From Chitinophaga rupis (GTDB lineage: Bacteria > Bacteroidota > Bacteroidia > Chitinophagales > Chitinophagaceae), in the NCBI RefSeq assembly GCF_900109685.1, contig NZ_FOBB01000001.1:1674001-1738000 (forward strand): a DNA stretch of 64,000 nucleotides, in the 5' to 3' direction. Below are positions 16,773 to 24,444 of this stretch, one piece after another. The position numbers and the translations under genes were made by a program. The notes beneath the pieces are model-generated. The model worked only from the letters and a program-made list of their open reading frames with translations, was not told where the DNA came from and did no database searches. How positions within the stretch are numbered: the stretch's first letter is position 1; the number at the start of each line of letters is the position of its first letter.

Positions 16773-17240
16773 ATGATAAACGAAAGAAGAAACGTACTCA
16801 AGAAACTTTTTGCTTCCGTGGCAGGCATAGCCGGTTTAAATGCTGTAGCCAAAGCAGCAGGTACCGTTACCCGCAGCAATACAGAGAAAATAGTAAATGG
16901 CGTGGTGTACGACCAGGAAGTACCCTTGTTCTCCAGCGTTACCAAACATAACGGCCTGGTATTCCTGGCCGGCATAGGCGCCCACTTTGAAGGCGATATT
17001 AAAGCACATACGGACCATGTACTCAAAGAAATGGAAGCCCAGCTGAAAAAGGCGGGTACTTCTATGGACAAAGTATTAAAGGTAAGTGTGTTCCTGCACG
17101 ACCTGAACGATTATAAAGCCATGAATGAGGTGTTCCGCGGCCGTTTTGGCGCTAACCCACCGGTGCGTACAACCGTTGCCGTGTATGGCGGCGTGCCGGG
17201 AGATTCGCTGGTAGAGATGGATTGCATAGCAGCACAATAA
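16773..17240 (+). CDS. Exported RidA/YjgF-family protein
   Basis: 155-residue member of the RidA family, which hydrolyses reactive enamines and imines formed by PLP enzymes. The core is complete: the substrate-binding Arg in NPPVRTTVAVYG and the Glu in SLVEMDCIAA are present, with LKKAGTSMDKVLKVSVFLHDL typical of the family. Ahead of it sits an unusual export signal, MINERRNVLKKLFASVAGIAGLNAVAKA, with twin arginines followed by a hydrophobic stretch and an A-x-A site, which looks like a Tat signal. RidA is normally cytosolic, so this copy should act in the periplasm beside the exported PLP enzyme encoded next. Confidence 0.9.
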   Translation: MINERRNVLKKLFASVAGIAGLNAVAKAAGTVTRSNTEKIVNGVVYDQEVPLFSSVTKHNGLVFLAGIGAHFEGDIKAHTDHVLKEMEAQLKKAGTSMDKVLKVSVFLHDLNDYKAMNEVFRGRFGANPPVRTTVAVYGGVPGDSLVEMDCIAAQ

Positions 17241-17247
17241 CGAAGAA

Positions 17248-17326
17248 GGAAGCAGGATGTAAAAAGTAAGATACCCACATTTGAGTGCCTGGGATTCATA
17301 CGGAATGCATCCTGCCTCCTGCTTCC
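17248..17326. repeat. Inverted repeat between ridA-like and PLP-enzyme genes
   Basis: GGAAGCAGGATG (17248-17259) is mirrored by CATCCTGC and CCTGCTTCC at 17308-17326. The 123-base gap has no gene. The paired arms could form a stem inside the operon transcript and set the ratio between upstream and downstream genes, or it may be another intergenic repeat family (CTTCCTGC type). Confidence 0.55.
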
Positions 17327-17363
17327 ATATACTTCTCTTTTTTCCTTTTTTCAAAATCCTTTT

Positions 17364-18593
17364 ATGATTACGCGCAGAAAATTAATACGAAATCTTTCTG
17401 CCGTCCCCCTATTGGGTGGACTGGCAGGTACCGCCAAAGCATTACCCTTCCTGGATGTGAGCAGCACCGCACCCGCCAAAGATTATTTCAAAGAGCTGGG
17501 GGTACGCACCTTTGTAAATGCTGCAGGTACGTATACCGCAATGACCGGCTCTTTGATGCTGCCGGAAGTGCTGGCCGCCATACAATATGCCTCCAAAGAC
17601 TTTGTGATGCTGGATGAGCTGCAGGATAAAGTGGGCAAACGTATTGCTTCCCTGGTGCACAGCGAATATGCCGTGGTTACCTCCGGCGCATTTTCCGCCA
17701 TCACCCTGGGTTTAACCGGTGTATTAACCGGCCCGGATGAAAAGAAAGCAGCAGCTATTCCGCACCTGGAAGGCACCGGCATGAAAACAGAAGTGATCAT
17801 GCTGAAAGCGCATGACATTCCTTATGCCCATGCATTAAAAAATACCGGGGTAAAGGTGTTGCAGGTAGATACCCGGGAAGAGCTGGAAAAGGCCATCAAT
17901 GACCAGACCGCGATGCTCTTTTTTGTAAATGCCAACAACTTTGACGGTAAGGTACAGGTAGAGGAATTTATACAAATAGCTAAAGCGCATAACCTGCCGG
18001 CTATGATCGATTGTGCGGCTGATGTACCACCGGTAGAGAACCTGTGGCGGTTTACCAAAATGGGTTATGACATGGTTTGTTTTTCAGGTGGTAAAGGCAT
18101 TCGCGGTCCGCAGAGCGCCGGTTTGTTATTAGGAGCTGAAAAATATATTAAACCCGCCCGCTTAAGTATGGCGCCCCGTGGTAATACCGTAGGCCGTGGT
18201 ATGAAGATCAATAAGGAAGAGATCCTGGGCATGATGGTAGCGCTGGAATACTACCTGGCAAAAGACCACGCTAAGGAATGGAAGATGTGGGAAGAGCAGA
18301 TAGCGCTGGTGGGCAATGCCGCCAAATCCGTACCCGGTGTGGTAACAGAGGTGAAAGTACCGGCGGTGGCCAATCACATTCCTACCTTACACGTATCCTG
18401 GGATGAGAAAAAAATACCGGTAACGGCCGCAGACCTGCGCGATAGGTTGCGCAAGGGCAATCCATCTATAGAAGTAGCAGACGGGCAGCCGGGAAATAAA
18501 TATGCCATCAGCATTACCACCTGGATGCTGGTACCCGGACAGGAGAAGATAGTAGCAGCAAGGCTGAAGGAAGTACTGTCACAGGGAGCTTAA
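17364..18593 (+). CDS. Tat-exported PLP-dependent lyase, SelA/DgaE-like
   Basis: 409-residue fold-type I PLP enzyme of the family that holds SelA and D-glucosaminate-6-phosphate ammonia-lyase (DgaE, the EF_0838 type). The PLP-binding Lys244 is in CFSGGKGIRGPQSAG; NAAGTYTAMTGS, VVTSGAFSAI and the Asp of MIDCAADVPP are typical cofactor-pocket segments. The N-terminus (MITRRKLIRNLSAVPLLGGLAGTAKA) is a twin-arginine signal peptide, so the enzyme would be folded with PLP in the cytoplasm and exported. Selenocysteine synthesis is excluded by that location. Likely reaction: ammonia elimination from an amino acid or amino-sugar acid, passing an enamine to the exported RidA. The substrate is unknown. 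Confidence 0.88.
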   Translation: MITRRKLIRNLSAVPLLGGLAGTAKALPFLDVSSTAPAKDYFKELGVRTFVNAAGTYTAMTGSLMLPEVLAAIQYASKDFVMLDELQDKVGKRIASLVHSEYAVVTSGAFSAITLGLTGVLTGPDEKKAAAIPHLEGTGMKTEVIMLKAHDIPYAHALKNTGVKVLQVDTREELEKAINDQTAMLFFVNANNFDGKVQVEEFIQIAKAHNLPAMIDCAADVPPVENLWRFTKMGYDMVCFSGGKGIRGPQSAGLLLGAEKYIKPARLSMAPRGNTVGRGMKINKEEILGMMVALEYYLAKDHAKEWKMWEEQIALVGNAAKSVPGVVTEVKVPAVANHIPTLHVSWDEKKIPVTAADLRDRLRKGNPSIEVADGQPGNKYAISITTWMLVPGQEKIVAARLKEVLSQGA

Positions 18594-18612
18594 TTTCATA
18601 AAACATACGCTT

Positions 18613-19914
18613 ATGAAACGGATGATCAGGAACGGAAGCCTGCTGATCATATGCCTGGTATTATGCCGGGCGCAGGTAACCCATGCACAAAAATATAGCC
18701 TGCTGATAAAAGGTGGCCACGTCATCGATCCAAAGAATAATATTGACCGCATTATGGATATTGCCATCACGGCAGATACCATTGCAGCTGTAGCCGCTGA
18801 TATTGATACAGCGCAGGCCAGGAAGGTGATCCATGCGGAAGGGCTGTATGTAACGCCCGGGTTAATTGACATACACTCCCACAACTTTGCAGGCACAGAA
18901 GAGAACCATTATCTCTGTAATGGCTATACGGCCCTGGCGCCGGATGGGTTTACTTTCCGCTGCGGGGTTACCACCGTGGTAGACGCCGGCAGCTCCGGCT
19001 GGCGCAGCTTTGAAAAATTCAGAACGCAAACCATACAGCACTCGCAAACGCGGGTGCTGGCTTTCCTGAACATTGTAGGAGAAGGTATGCGTGGCGGCGT
19101 GTATGAGCAGAACACCGCCGATATGGACGCCAAGATGACGGCGTTAACTATCCTTCACAATAAACAGTACGTGGTAGGCATTAAAGTAGCGCACTATGTA
19201 GGTGCGGAATGGACGCCGGTAGACCGAGCCGTGGAAGCCGGCAAAATGGCCGGGGTGCCGGTAATGATAGATTTTGGCGAACAGCGCCCCGCGTTGTCGC
19301 TGGACTCTTTGTTTATGACGCACCTGCGGCCTGGCGATATTTTTACGCATGCCTACGCCAAATTAAGAAGCCGCATGGCTATTGTAAATGACCAGGGGCA
19401 GCTGCAGCCTTTTGCCCTGGCGGCCCGTAAAAAAGGGATTGTTTTTGATGTAGGCCATGGCGGTTCCAGCTTTTCCTTTTCACAGGCCATACCGGCGTTG
19501 AAAGCAGGTTTTTACCCCTCTACTATCAGCACAGATATTCATGCCACCAGCATGAATGCCGGTATGAAAGATATGCTGAACGTAATGTCCAAGTTCCTGA
19601 ATATGGGCATGGATGTAAGCAGCGTTATCAAAGCATCTACCTGGGAACCGGCTAAAACTATTCAGCATGAGGAATTGGGAAACCTCTCCAAAGGAGCAGT
19701 GGCAGACATTGCCATTCTGCAGGTGACGAAAGGTAAGTTTGGTTTTATTGATGCCAGCGGTTCCCGCATGGATGGGAACCAGAAGCTGGAATGTGAGCTG
19801 ACCATGCGTGCCGGCAGAATTGTGTATGACCTGAATGGCCTGGCCAGCGTGCCTTACCAGGCAAACACCACTACCGTAGCAGTAGAGGAGCATGCCAGCG
19901 GCGCTGAAAATTAA
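18613..19914 (+). CDS. Exported amidohydrolase/deacetylase, EF_0837-like
   Basis: 433-residue metal-dependent hydrolase of the amidohydrolase superfamily. A signal peptide of about 25 residues ends VTHAQ. Seen: His88-x-His90 in IDIHSHNF, Lys191 in VGIKVAHY (position of the carboxylated bridging lysine), later His in FTHAYAK and DVGHGG, and the catalytic Asp in STDIHATS. It resembles the EF_0837/Atu3266 group, whose members act as deacetylases or esterases and whose genes travel with the SelA/DgaE-like PLP gene elsewhere. It starts 20 bases after that gene here, so the pairing is kept, but both proteins are exported. Proposed step: removal of an acyl group before the PLP reaction. Confidence 0.9.
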   Translation: MKRMIRNGSLLIICLVLCRAQVTHAQKYSLLIKGGHVIDPKNNIDRIMDIAITADTIAAVAADIDTAQARKVIHAEGLYVTPGLIDIHSHNFAGTEENHYLCNGYTALAPDGFTFRCGVTTVVDAGSSGWRSFEKFRTQTIQHSQTRVLAFLNIVGEGMRGGVYEQNTADMDAKMTALTILHNKQYVVGIKVAHYVGAEWTPVDRAVEAGKMAGVPVMIDFGEQRPALSLDSLFMTHLRPGDIFTHAYAKLRSRMAIVNDQGQLQPFALAARKKGIVFDVGHGGSSFSFSQAIPALKAGFYPSTISTDIHATSMNAGMKDMLNVMSKFLNMGMDVSSVIKASTWEPAKTIQHEELGNLSKGAVADIAILQVTKGKFGFIDASGSRMDGNQKLECELTMRAGRIVYDLNGLASVPYQANTTTVAVEEHASGAEN

Positions 19915-19935
19915 TTCCACTGAAACCGATAAAGA

Positions 19936-20871
19936 ATGAAGTATAAAATAGTATACCCGTTAACGTTATTACTGGCATTGCTGGTGTATTTGCCGGCTGC
20001 TATACACGCACAAACCATATCCAAAGAAGAGCTCATCTTTCTCACGGCTGCCTGGAAGGGGGAACGTTTCCCCGACGGGCGGCCTAAAATACCCGATAGC
20101 CTGCTGGAGAAAGCCAGGCATATTGGTATTGAAGAAGCATGGACCATACTGGATAATGACGGTTACCACTGCCAGTTTGAGGGCAGCTGGAAAATATTGC
20201 ACCCGGATACGCCCATTATAGGCAGGGCGGTGACTGCCCAGTTTATGCCCTCCCGCCCGGATGTGGAAAAGAGCATCCTGGACAGGGGCCATAGTAAAGG
20301 ATTTAAAGGCAATACCAATTCCTGGCCCATTCAGCAGCTTACCAAAGGCGATGTATATGTGGCCGATGGTTTTGGTAAGATCGCAGAAGGTACTTTGATA
20401 GGGGATAACCTGGGCAATGCCATTTTTGCCCGCTCCGGCAATGGGGTAGTGTTTGATGCATCTGCCCGCGACATTGAAGGCCTGGCAGATATTCCAGGCT
20501 TTAATGCTTTTGTGCGCGACTGGGATCCTTCCTATTTAAAGAACGAGGTGCTGATGGGATTGAACACGCCTATTCGTATAGGCAAGGCCGTGGTTTTACC
20601 CGGCGACCTGGTGCTGGCGCAGCGGGAGGGTATCTTATTCATACCCGCGCATATGGCGGAGAAGGTGATCAACACCGCCATTTTCATTGGCATGAAAGAT
20701 GAATTTGGCCATGCCATGTTAAAGTCCGGTAGGTATACTCCCGGTGAAATTGATAACCAGTGGACGGATAAGATCAAAGAAGAATTCCTGTTATGGCTGC
20801 AGCAGCATCCGGGCCCTATACAGCTGAACCGCACCACGCTTGATCAATATTTGCAGGGAAGAACCTGGTAA
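19936..20871 (+). CDS. Exported RraA-like aldolase/decarboxylase
   Basis: 311-residue protein with a signal peptide (MKYKIVYPLTLLLALLVYLPAAIHAQ) and an RraA/HMG-aldolase-type domain. The family core is seen in PIIGRAVTAQF, GDVYVADGFG, GDNLGNAIFARSGNGVVFDASARDIEG and GDLVLAQREGILFIP. The Arg-Asp of SARD corresponds to the substrate and metal-binding residues of 4-hydroxy-4-methyl-2-oxoglutarate aldolase. An added N-terminal stretch (EELIFLTAAWKGERF) and C-terminal tail lengthen it beyond the usual 160-230 residues. RraA itself inhibits RNase E in the cytoplasm; an exported copy in a catabolic operon argues for the aldolase or decarboxylase activity. It probably acts on the keto acid made upstream in the pathway. 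Confidence 0.88.
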   Translation: MKYKIVYPLTLLLALLVYLPAAIHAQTISKEELIFLTAAWKGERFPDGRPKIPDSLLEKARHIGIEEAWTILDNDGYHCQFEGSWKILHPDTPIIGRAVTAQFMPSRPDVEKSILDRGHSKGFKGNTNSWPIQQLTKGDVYVADGFGKIAEGTLIGDNLGNAIFARSGNGVVFDASARDIEGLADIPGFNAFVRDWDPSYLKNEVLMGLNTPIRIGKAVVLPGDLVLAQREGILFIPAHMAEKVINTAIFIGMKDEFGHAMLKSGRYTPGEIDNQWTDKIKEEFLLWLQQHPGPIQLNRTTLDQYLQGRTW

Positions 20872-20889
20872 GCTTTAAACTGATACAAA

Positions 20890-22017
20890 ATGTTATTCTC
20901 AAACAAACCCAGCCTGTTCCTTGGCATCACTGCTTTCCTGCTGCTGATTACTAATGTAGTATTATTTGCCATGGGAGAGATGGATGAAGCAGGTCCGTTC
21001 ATGATAGCCTTCTGGATAGTGCTGGGCTTATTATGCAACCGGCAGGCGGATACTAAGGGCTACGTATACACGCTGATGATCTTTGCTGCCGTAACAGCCG
21101 CGCTCTATTACCCGCAGCCTTTTATTAATCCGCAGGGCTACGATCTTTCCAGGCTCATAACACCGCTCATACAGATCATTATGTTTGGCATGGGCACCTC
21201 TATGAGCCTGCGCGATTTTTATGGGGTGGTGAAAATGCCGGCCGGTGTGTTTGTGGGTATTACCTGCCACTTTACCATTATGCCGCTGGTAGGCTTGCTG
21301 CTGGCTACTACGCTGCACTTTCCGCCGGAAATAGCCGCCGGTGTTATCCTGATAGGTTCTGCACCCTGCGGCATGGCCTCTAACGTGATCTCTTACCTGG
21401 CTAAAGCCAACCTGGCATTATCTGTTACGCTTACCGCTGTATCTACGCTGCTGGCGCCGTTTGTAACGCCTTTGCTTATGGAATGGCTGGCCGGTAATTA
21501 CATTGAAATAAGCGTACAGAAAATGATGTGGGATATTGCTAAGATGGTATTGATCCCTGTAGCGGGTGGTTTGATCTTTAATCATTTTCTGAGTGGAAAA
21601 ATAGGTTGGCTGGATAAGCTGATGCCAAAGCTTTCCATGGCAGCCATTGCTTTTATTATTGTGATCATTACGGCGCATGGCCGTGAAAGCTTGTTAACAG
21701 TAGGCCCTTTGCTGGTAATAGCAGGCCTGGTGCATAACCTTTCCGGCTATACGCTGGGTTACTGGTTTTGCCGCTTAATACGTATGAAAGAGCAGGACTG
21801 CCGTACCATTGCCATAGAGGTAGGTATGCAGAACGGTGGGCTGGCATCGGCCATTGCAAAAGAAATGGGCCGTATTGCAACCGTTGGCCTGGCGCCGGCT
21901 ATCTTTGGTCCGGTGATGAATATTACCGGCTCCCTGCTGGCTTCCTGGTGGCACCGCCGCCCGCCGGAAGATGAGGAGGCGCCTGTGGCCGTGGCGGAGC
22001 AGGCAACTGTGTTCTAG
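20890..22017 (+). CDS. BASS-family (bile acid:sodium symporter) transporter
   Basis: 375-residue inner-membrane protein with about ten hydrophobic segments and family motifs in FGMGTSMSLRDF, GSAPCGMASNVISYLAKAN and the inverted second repeat around EVGMQNGGLASAIA. BASS proteins import organic anions with sodium; besides bile acids, members carry pyruvate or ketopantoate-like acids. As the last gene of the block, after four exported enzymes, its likely job is to bring the small acid product into the cytoplasm. It starts 18 bases after the RraA-like gene. The C-terminal tail is cytoplasmic and acidic. Confidence 0.92.
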   Translation: MLFSNKPSLFLGITAFLLLITNVVLFAMGEMDEAGPFMIAFWIVLGLLCNRQADTKGYVYTLMIFAAVTAALYYPQPFINPQGYDLSRLITPLIQIIMFGMGTSMSLRDFYGVVKMPAGVFVGITCHFTIMPLVGLLLATTLHFPPEIAAGVILIGSAPCGMASNVISYLAKANLALSVTLTAVSTLLAPFVTPLLMEWLAGNYIEISVQKMMWDIAKMVLIPVAGGLIFNHFLSGKIGWLDKLMPKLSMAAIAFIIVIITAHGRESLLTVGPLLVIAGLVHNLSGYTLGYWFCRLIRMKEQDCRTIAIEVGMQNGGLASAIAKEMGRIATVGLAPAIFGPVMNITGSLLASWWHRRPPEDEEAPVAVAEQATVF

Positions 22018-22060
22018 CTGTTAGCTATTAGCCTTTAGCTTTTAGCTGTTGGTGTTTTGC
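22016..22060. repeat. TTAGCTTTTAGC short-period repeat
   Basis: Directly after the transporter stop, TAGCTGTTAGCTATTAGC and TTTAGCTTTTAGCTGTT form a degenerate 7-8 base period of TTAGC units. It is one of several short-period intergenic repeat families seen here. Confidence 0.7.
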
Positions 22061-22093
22061 TTTAATGTCCTTACTATTTAATTTGTTGATGAG

Positions 22094-22118
22094 CGGCCGG
22101 GTGTACCGGCCGTTTTTT
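22094..22118 (+). terminator. Rho-independent terminator of the sigma/FecR-SusCD block
   Basis: CGGCCGG, loop GTGTA, CCGGCCG, then six T. A perfect 7-bp GC stem 77 bases after the transporter stop. It closes the 12-kb co-directional gene block. Confidence 0.93.
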
Positions 22119-22135
22119 GCACTATACCCTCACAC

Positions 22136-22197
22136 ACTTCAACCACTAACCACTAACTGCCGGCTGCCGACTTCCAACTGCCAGCTGCCAACTAAAA
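22136..22197. repeat. CTGCCAACTGCC short-period repeat
   Basis: CAACCACTAACCACTAACTG and then CTGCCGGCTGCCGACTTCC, CAACTGCCAGCTGCCAAC form a degenerate period-7 array. The rest of the 22119-22432 gap shows no gene or clear promoter. Confidence 0.65.
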
Positions 22198-22432
22198 TTA
22201 GTTCGGGTTCCTTACTATATTATAAAATAGTATCCCCTGCAATTATTCCGCACTATATATAACGCGCGCGTGTTTTATGTGTGGATGCAGTAACAATGCC
22301 ATTACCAGACTTCATTCAAAAAATTTTACCGGGTAAGCAACCTTATCTGCAAGTTGCCGTATTAATATCCTGAGTGCACTTCAAAAACATAAAATTCATT
22401 TACCGATTATCCATTACTCAATTAAACATTTT

Positions 22433-23287
22433 ATGAGATTCAAGACAACGACCTTTTTTGTATTAGCTGCTGCTATGAGTGCAATAGTTGCATGTAGTAA
22501 AGATGATAACAATCCACCGGATAATACCCCTAAAGCGGATATACAGATCACCAATAATGCTACCCTTGGTAAAGTAATAACAGATAAGTCAGGGAAAACG
22601 CTGTACTTCTTTTCTATGGATGCAACGCCGGGCACTTCTGCCTGTACGGGTGGCTGCTTAGCGGTATGGCCCGTGTTTTACAGCGCTAATCCTACCCTGG
22701 GAGATACCAGCCTGCATGCAGCAGATTTTGCAACCATTACCCGTACAGACGGCGCCAAACAAACCACCTATAAAGGCTGGCCTTTGTACTACTATGCCAG
22801 CGATGCTGCTGCCGGTGATACAAAAGGAGAGAATTTCAACAAGGTATGGTATGTAGCCAAACCTGACTACACCGTAATGTTAGCCAACAAACAGCTGGTA
22901 GGTAATGATGGTGTGGAATACACCAGCGCATATGTTCCCGGTAAAGAGGTAACACAGTTCCTGACAGATGATTATGGAAGAACACTGTACGCTTTTACGC
23001 CTGATAAATTCAAAAAGAATAATTATACCAAAGCGGATTTCTCCAATAATCCAACCTGGCCTATTTACGAAGTAAGCGTAATTAAGGGCATACCTTCCAG
23101 CCTTACCAAAACAGATTTTGATACCGTGCATGTATTTGATCGTGTGCAGCTGTCTTACAAAGGCTGGCCGGTATACTATTTTGGTCCGGATGCTATGACC
23201 AAAGGAAATACCAAAGGAGTAAGCGTACCCAAACCCGGTGTATGGCCCATCCTGAACCTGGCTACCCTGGTAGCGCCACAACAATAG
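22433..23287 (+). CDS. Lipoprotein with secreted-repeat domains (COG4315/PF03640 type)
   Basis: 284-residue lipoprotein; lipobox SAIVAC with the lipid-anchored Cys at about residue 21, followed by an acidic linker SKDDNNPPDN. Two repeats of the family of secreted repeats of unknown function are seen. Each has the pattern LGKVITDKSGKTLYFF ... ACTGGCLAVWPVF ... YKGWPLYYYASDAAAGDTKG, and the second ends YKGWPVYYFGPDAMTKGNTKG. The CTGGC pair is kept only in the first repeat. Related proteins are often next to redox or electron-transfer genes, but here the gene stands alone between terminators. Function unknown. Confidence 0.9.
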   Translation: MRFKTTTFFVLAAAMSAIVACSKDDNNPPDNTPKADIQITNNATLGKVITDKSGKTLYFFSMDATPGTSACTGGCLAVWPVFYSANPTLGDTSLHAADFATITRTDGAKQTTYKGWPLYYYASDAAAGDTKGENFNKVWYVAKPDYTVMLANKQLVGNDGVEYTSAYVPGKEVTQFLTDDYGRTLYAFTPDKFKKNNYTKADFSNNPTWPIYEVSVIKGIPSSLTKTDFDTVHVFDRVQLSYKGWPVYYFGPDAMTKGNTKGVSVPKPGVWPILNLATLVAPQQ

Positions 23288-23320
23288 TCTTCAACTGGGA
23301 TTTATAGGGAAACAAGGACA

Positions 23321-23386
23321 AACCTGGCTCCGCCGGATGCTACTGCCGCAATATTGGCCGTAGCTTCAGGCGGAGCCGGTTTTTAT
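23321..23386 (+). terminator. Rho-independent terminator
   Basis: AACCTGGCTCCGCC and GGCGGAGCCGGTT pair over 13 bases with one bulge across a long loop; TTTTT follows. It ends the lipoprotein transcript. Confidence 0.85.
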
Positions 23387-23503
23387 TAGGGATTGATCCT
23401 TAGAGCTTTCGCGTTGGTCCACGCCCGGTAGCTGATCCCCAATTTGATTGCATTAGCCGCTTTCACCGGCATTTCCCGTGTTTTTACCGAATTAATTTTT
23501 AAA

Positions 23504-23517
23504 TGAGCGATCGCTCA
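23504..23517. promoter_or_regulatory. Palindromic operator before first TetR gene
   Basis: TGAGCGATCGCTCA is a perfect 14-bp palindrome (extended AAATGAGCG...CGCTCACTT) directly upstream of the -7 box of the TetR gene. A shortened relative lies before the next gene at 24153. It is the likely autoregulatory site. Confidence 0.8.
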
Positions 23518-23519
23518 CT

Positions 23520-23527
23520 TATCTTTG
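23520..23527 (+). promoter_or_regulatory. Bacteroidota -7 promoter box for first TetR gene
   Basis: TATCTTTG matches the TAnnTTTG consensus of Bacteroidota primary promoters. It begins 3 bases after the palindromic operator and lies 7 bases before the ATG at 23534, so the transcript would have almost no leader. Confidence 0.6.
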
Positions 23528-23533
23528 TGCCTC

Positions 23534-24124
23534 ATGCGAACAAGAGATGAAAATAAAGAAAAGGCCATCCGGGAAAAGGCAATAGAAATGATCGTGAAAA
23601 AGGGGCTGGATGGCTTTGGCGTGAACAAGCTGGCAAAAGCAGCCGGCGTGTCGCCCGCCACTATTTATATTTATTATAAAGACCGGGACGACCTGATCAT
23701 GCAGCTGGGCAGCGGCGTAGCTCATGAGATGATGGCCCATAGCCTGGCGGATTTTGATCCGGAGGCCTCTTTTGCGGAAGGGCTGAAAAAGCAGTGGATT
23801 AACCGGGCCCACTACTTTATCCAGTTTCCGCAATCCGTGGCCTTTATAGAGCAGATCCGTTATTCGCATTATTATGAAGAGATACAGAATGGCATGAAGA
23901 AGAATTTTGGCCAGGTAATGGGCCAGTTTGTAACCAATGCCATTAAAAGAAAGGAGCTGAAAGAGCTGCCCTTTGAAGTGTTCTGGGCCGTGGCTTATGC
24001 GCCATTGTACCAGCTGATAAAATTTCATACACAGGGCGAAAGCTACGTCAATCAAAAGTTTGCCATGACGGATGAGATCATGATGCAAACCTTACAACTG
24101 GTATTAAAAGCCTTAAAACCATAA
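23534..24124 (+). CDS. TetR/AcrR-family repressor
   Basis: 196-residue dimeric repressor. The N-terminal helix-turn-helix is seen in LDGFGVNKLAKAAGVSPATIYIYYKDRDDLI; the rest is the helical ligand-binding and dimer domain (TetR_C type, QFPQSVAFIEQIRYSHYYEEI). The open frame can be extended to a TTG at 23525, inside the -7 box, so the ATG at 23534 was chosen. It should bind the palindromes at 23504 and perhaps 24153, controlling itself and the downstream small protein and MFS exporter. The inducer is unknown. Confidence 0.94.
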   Translation: MRTRDENKEKAIREKAIEMIVKKGLDGFGVNKLAKAAGVSPATIYIYYKDRDDLIMQLGSGVAHEMMAHSLADFDPEASFAEGLKKQWINRAHYFIQFPQSVAFIEQIRYSHYYEEIQNGMKKNFGQVMGQFVTNAIKRKELKELPFEVFWAVAYAPLYQLIKFHTQGESYVNQKFAMTDEIMMQTLQLVLKALKP

Positions 24125-24152
24125 GGCATTTTTTTGAGCTCATTTAACTAAG

Positions 24153-24162
24153 TGAGCGCTCA
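24153..24162. promoter_or_regulatory. Second TetR operator, shortened palindrome
   Basis: TGAGCGCTCA, within AAGTGAGCGCTCATTTA, has the same arms as the 23504 operator but lacks the central GATC, so its half-sites are four bases closer. It lies 16 bases before the start of the small HMA-like gene. Confidence 0.65.
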
Positions 24163-24178
24163 TTTAAACTTATCAAAT

Positions 24179-24424
24179 ATGCTAACCATCATCAAAAGCG
24201 AAAAGCGTGTACAGGTATGGGTGTTTAAAACCAATATCCGCTTTAAGAAAGACCTGCTGCTGATAGCACCGCTGCTGAACCGTACATCTGCCATCCTGAA
24301 CTGGAATGTAGACCGGGGCGATGTTGATAAAGTGCTGCGTATAGAATCCCTGCATCTGCAGGCGCAGCAGATCATTGACCTGGTACAGCAGGCAGGATAC
24401 CACTGTGAAGAATTACCCGATTAA
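24179..24424 (+). CDS. Small HMA-like protein without metal-binding cysteines
   Basis: 81-residue cytoplasmic protein that looks like a ferredoxin-like heavy-metal-associated domain (VQVWVFKTNIRFKKD ... ILNWNVDRGDVDKVLRIE ... IIDLVQQAGYHCEEL) in which the usual CxxC loop is absent; the only Cys is near the C-terminus. Similar short proteins are common in Bacteroidota. A GTG at 24152 is in frame, but it is inside the operator, so the ATG at 24179 is preferred. It is placed between the TetR gene and the MFS exporter and should share their regulation. Role unknown. Confidence 0.8.
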   Translation: MLTIIKSEKRVQVWVFKTNIRFKKDLLLIAPLLNRTSAILNWNVDRGDVDKVLRIESLHLQAQQIIDLVQQAGYHCEELPD

Positions 24425-24444
24425 CTATTTATTAAAGCTGTTTT

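Noticed and set aside
17364..18593. Selenocysteine synthase (SelA)
   Set aside because: The fold and PLP motif are similar, but the protein has a twin-arginine export signal, sits in a catabolic block, and no selB/selC genes are near.
19936..20871. Regulator of RNase E (RraA)
   Set aside because: The protein has a signal peptide and sits among exported catabolic enzymes, so a cytosolic RNase inhibitor role is unlikely.
24152..24424. GTG start at 24152 for the small HMA-like protein
   Set aside because: The codon lies inside the TetR operator palindrome; the ATG at 24179 fits the domain start.
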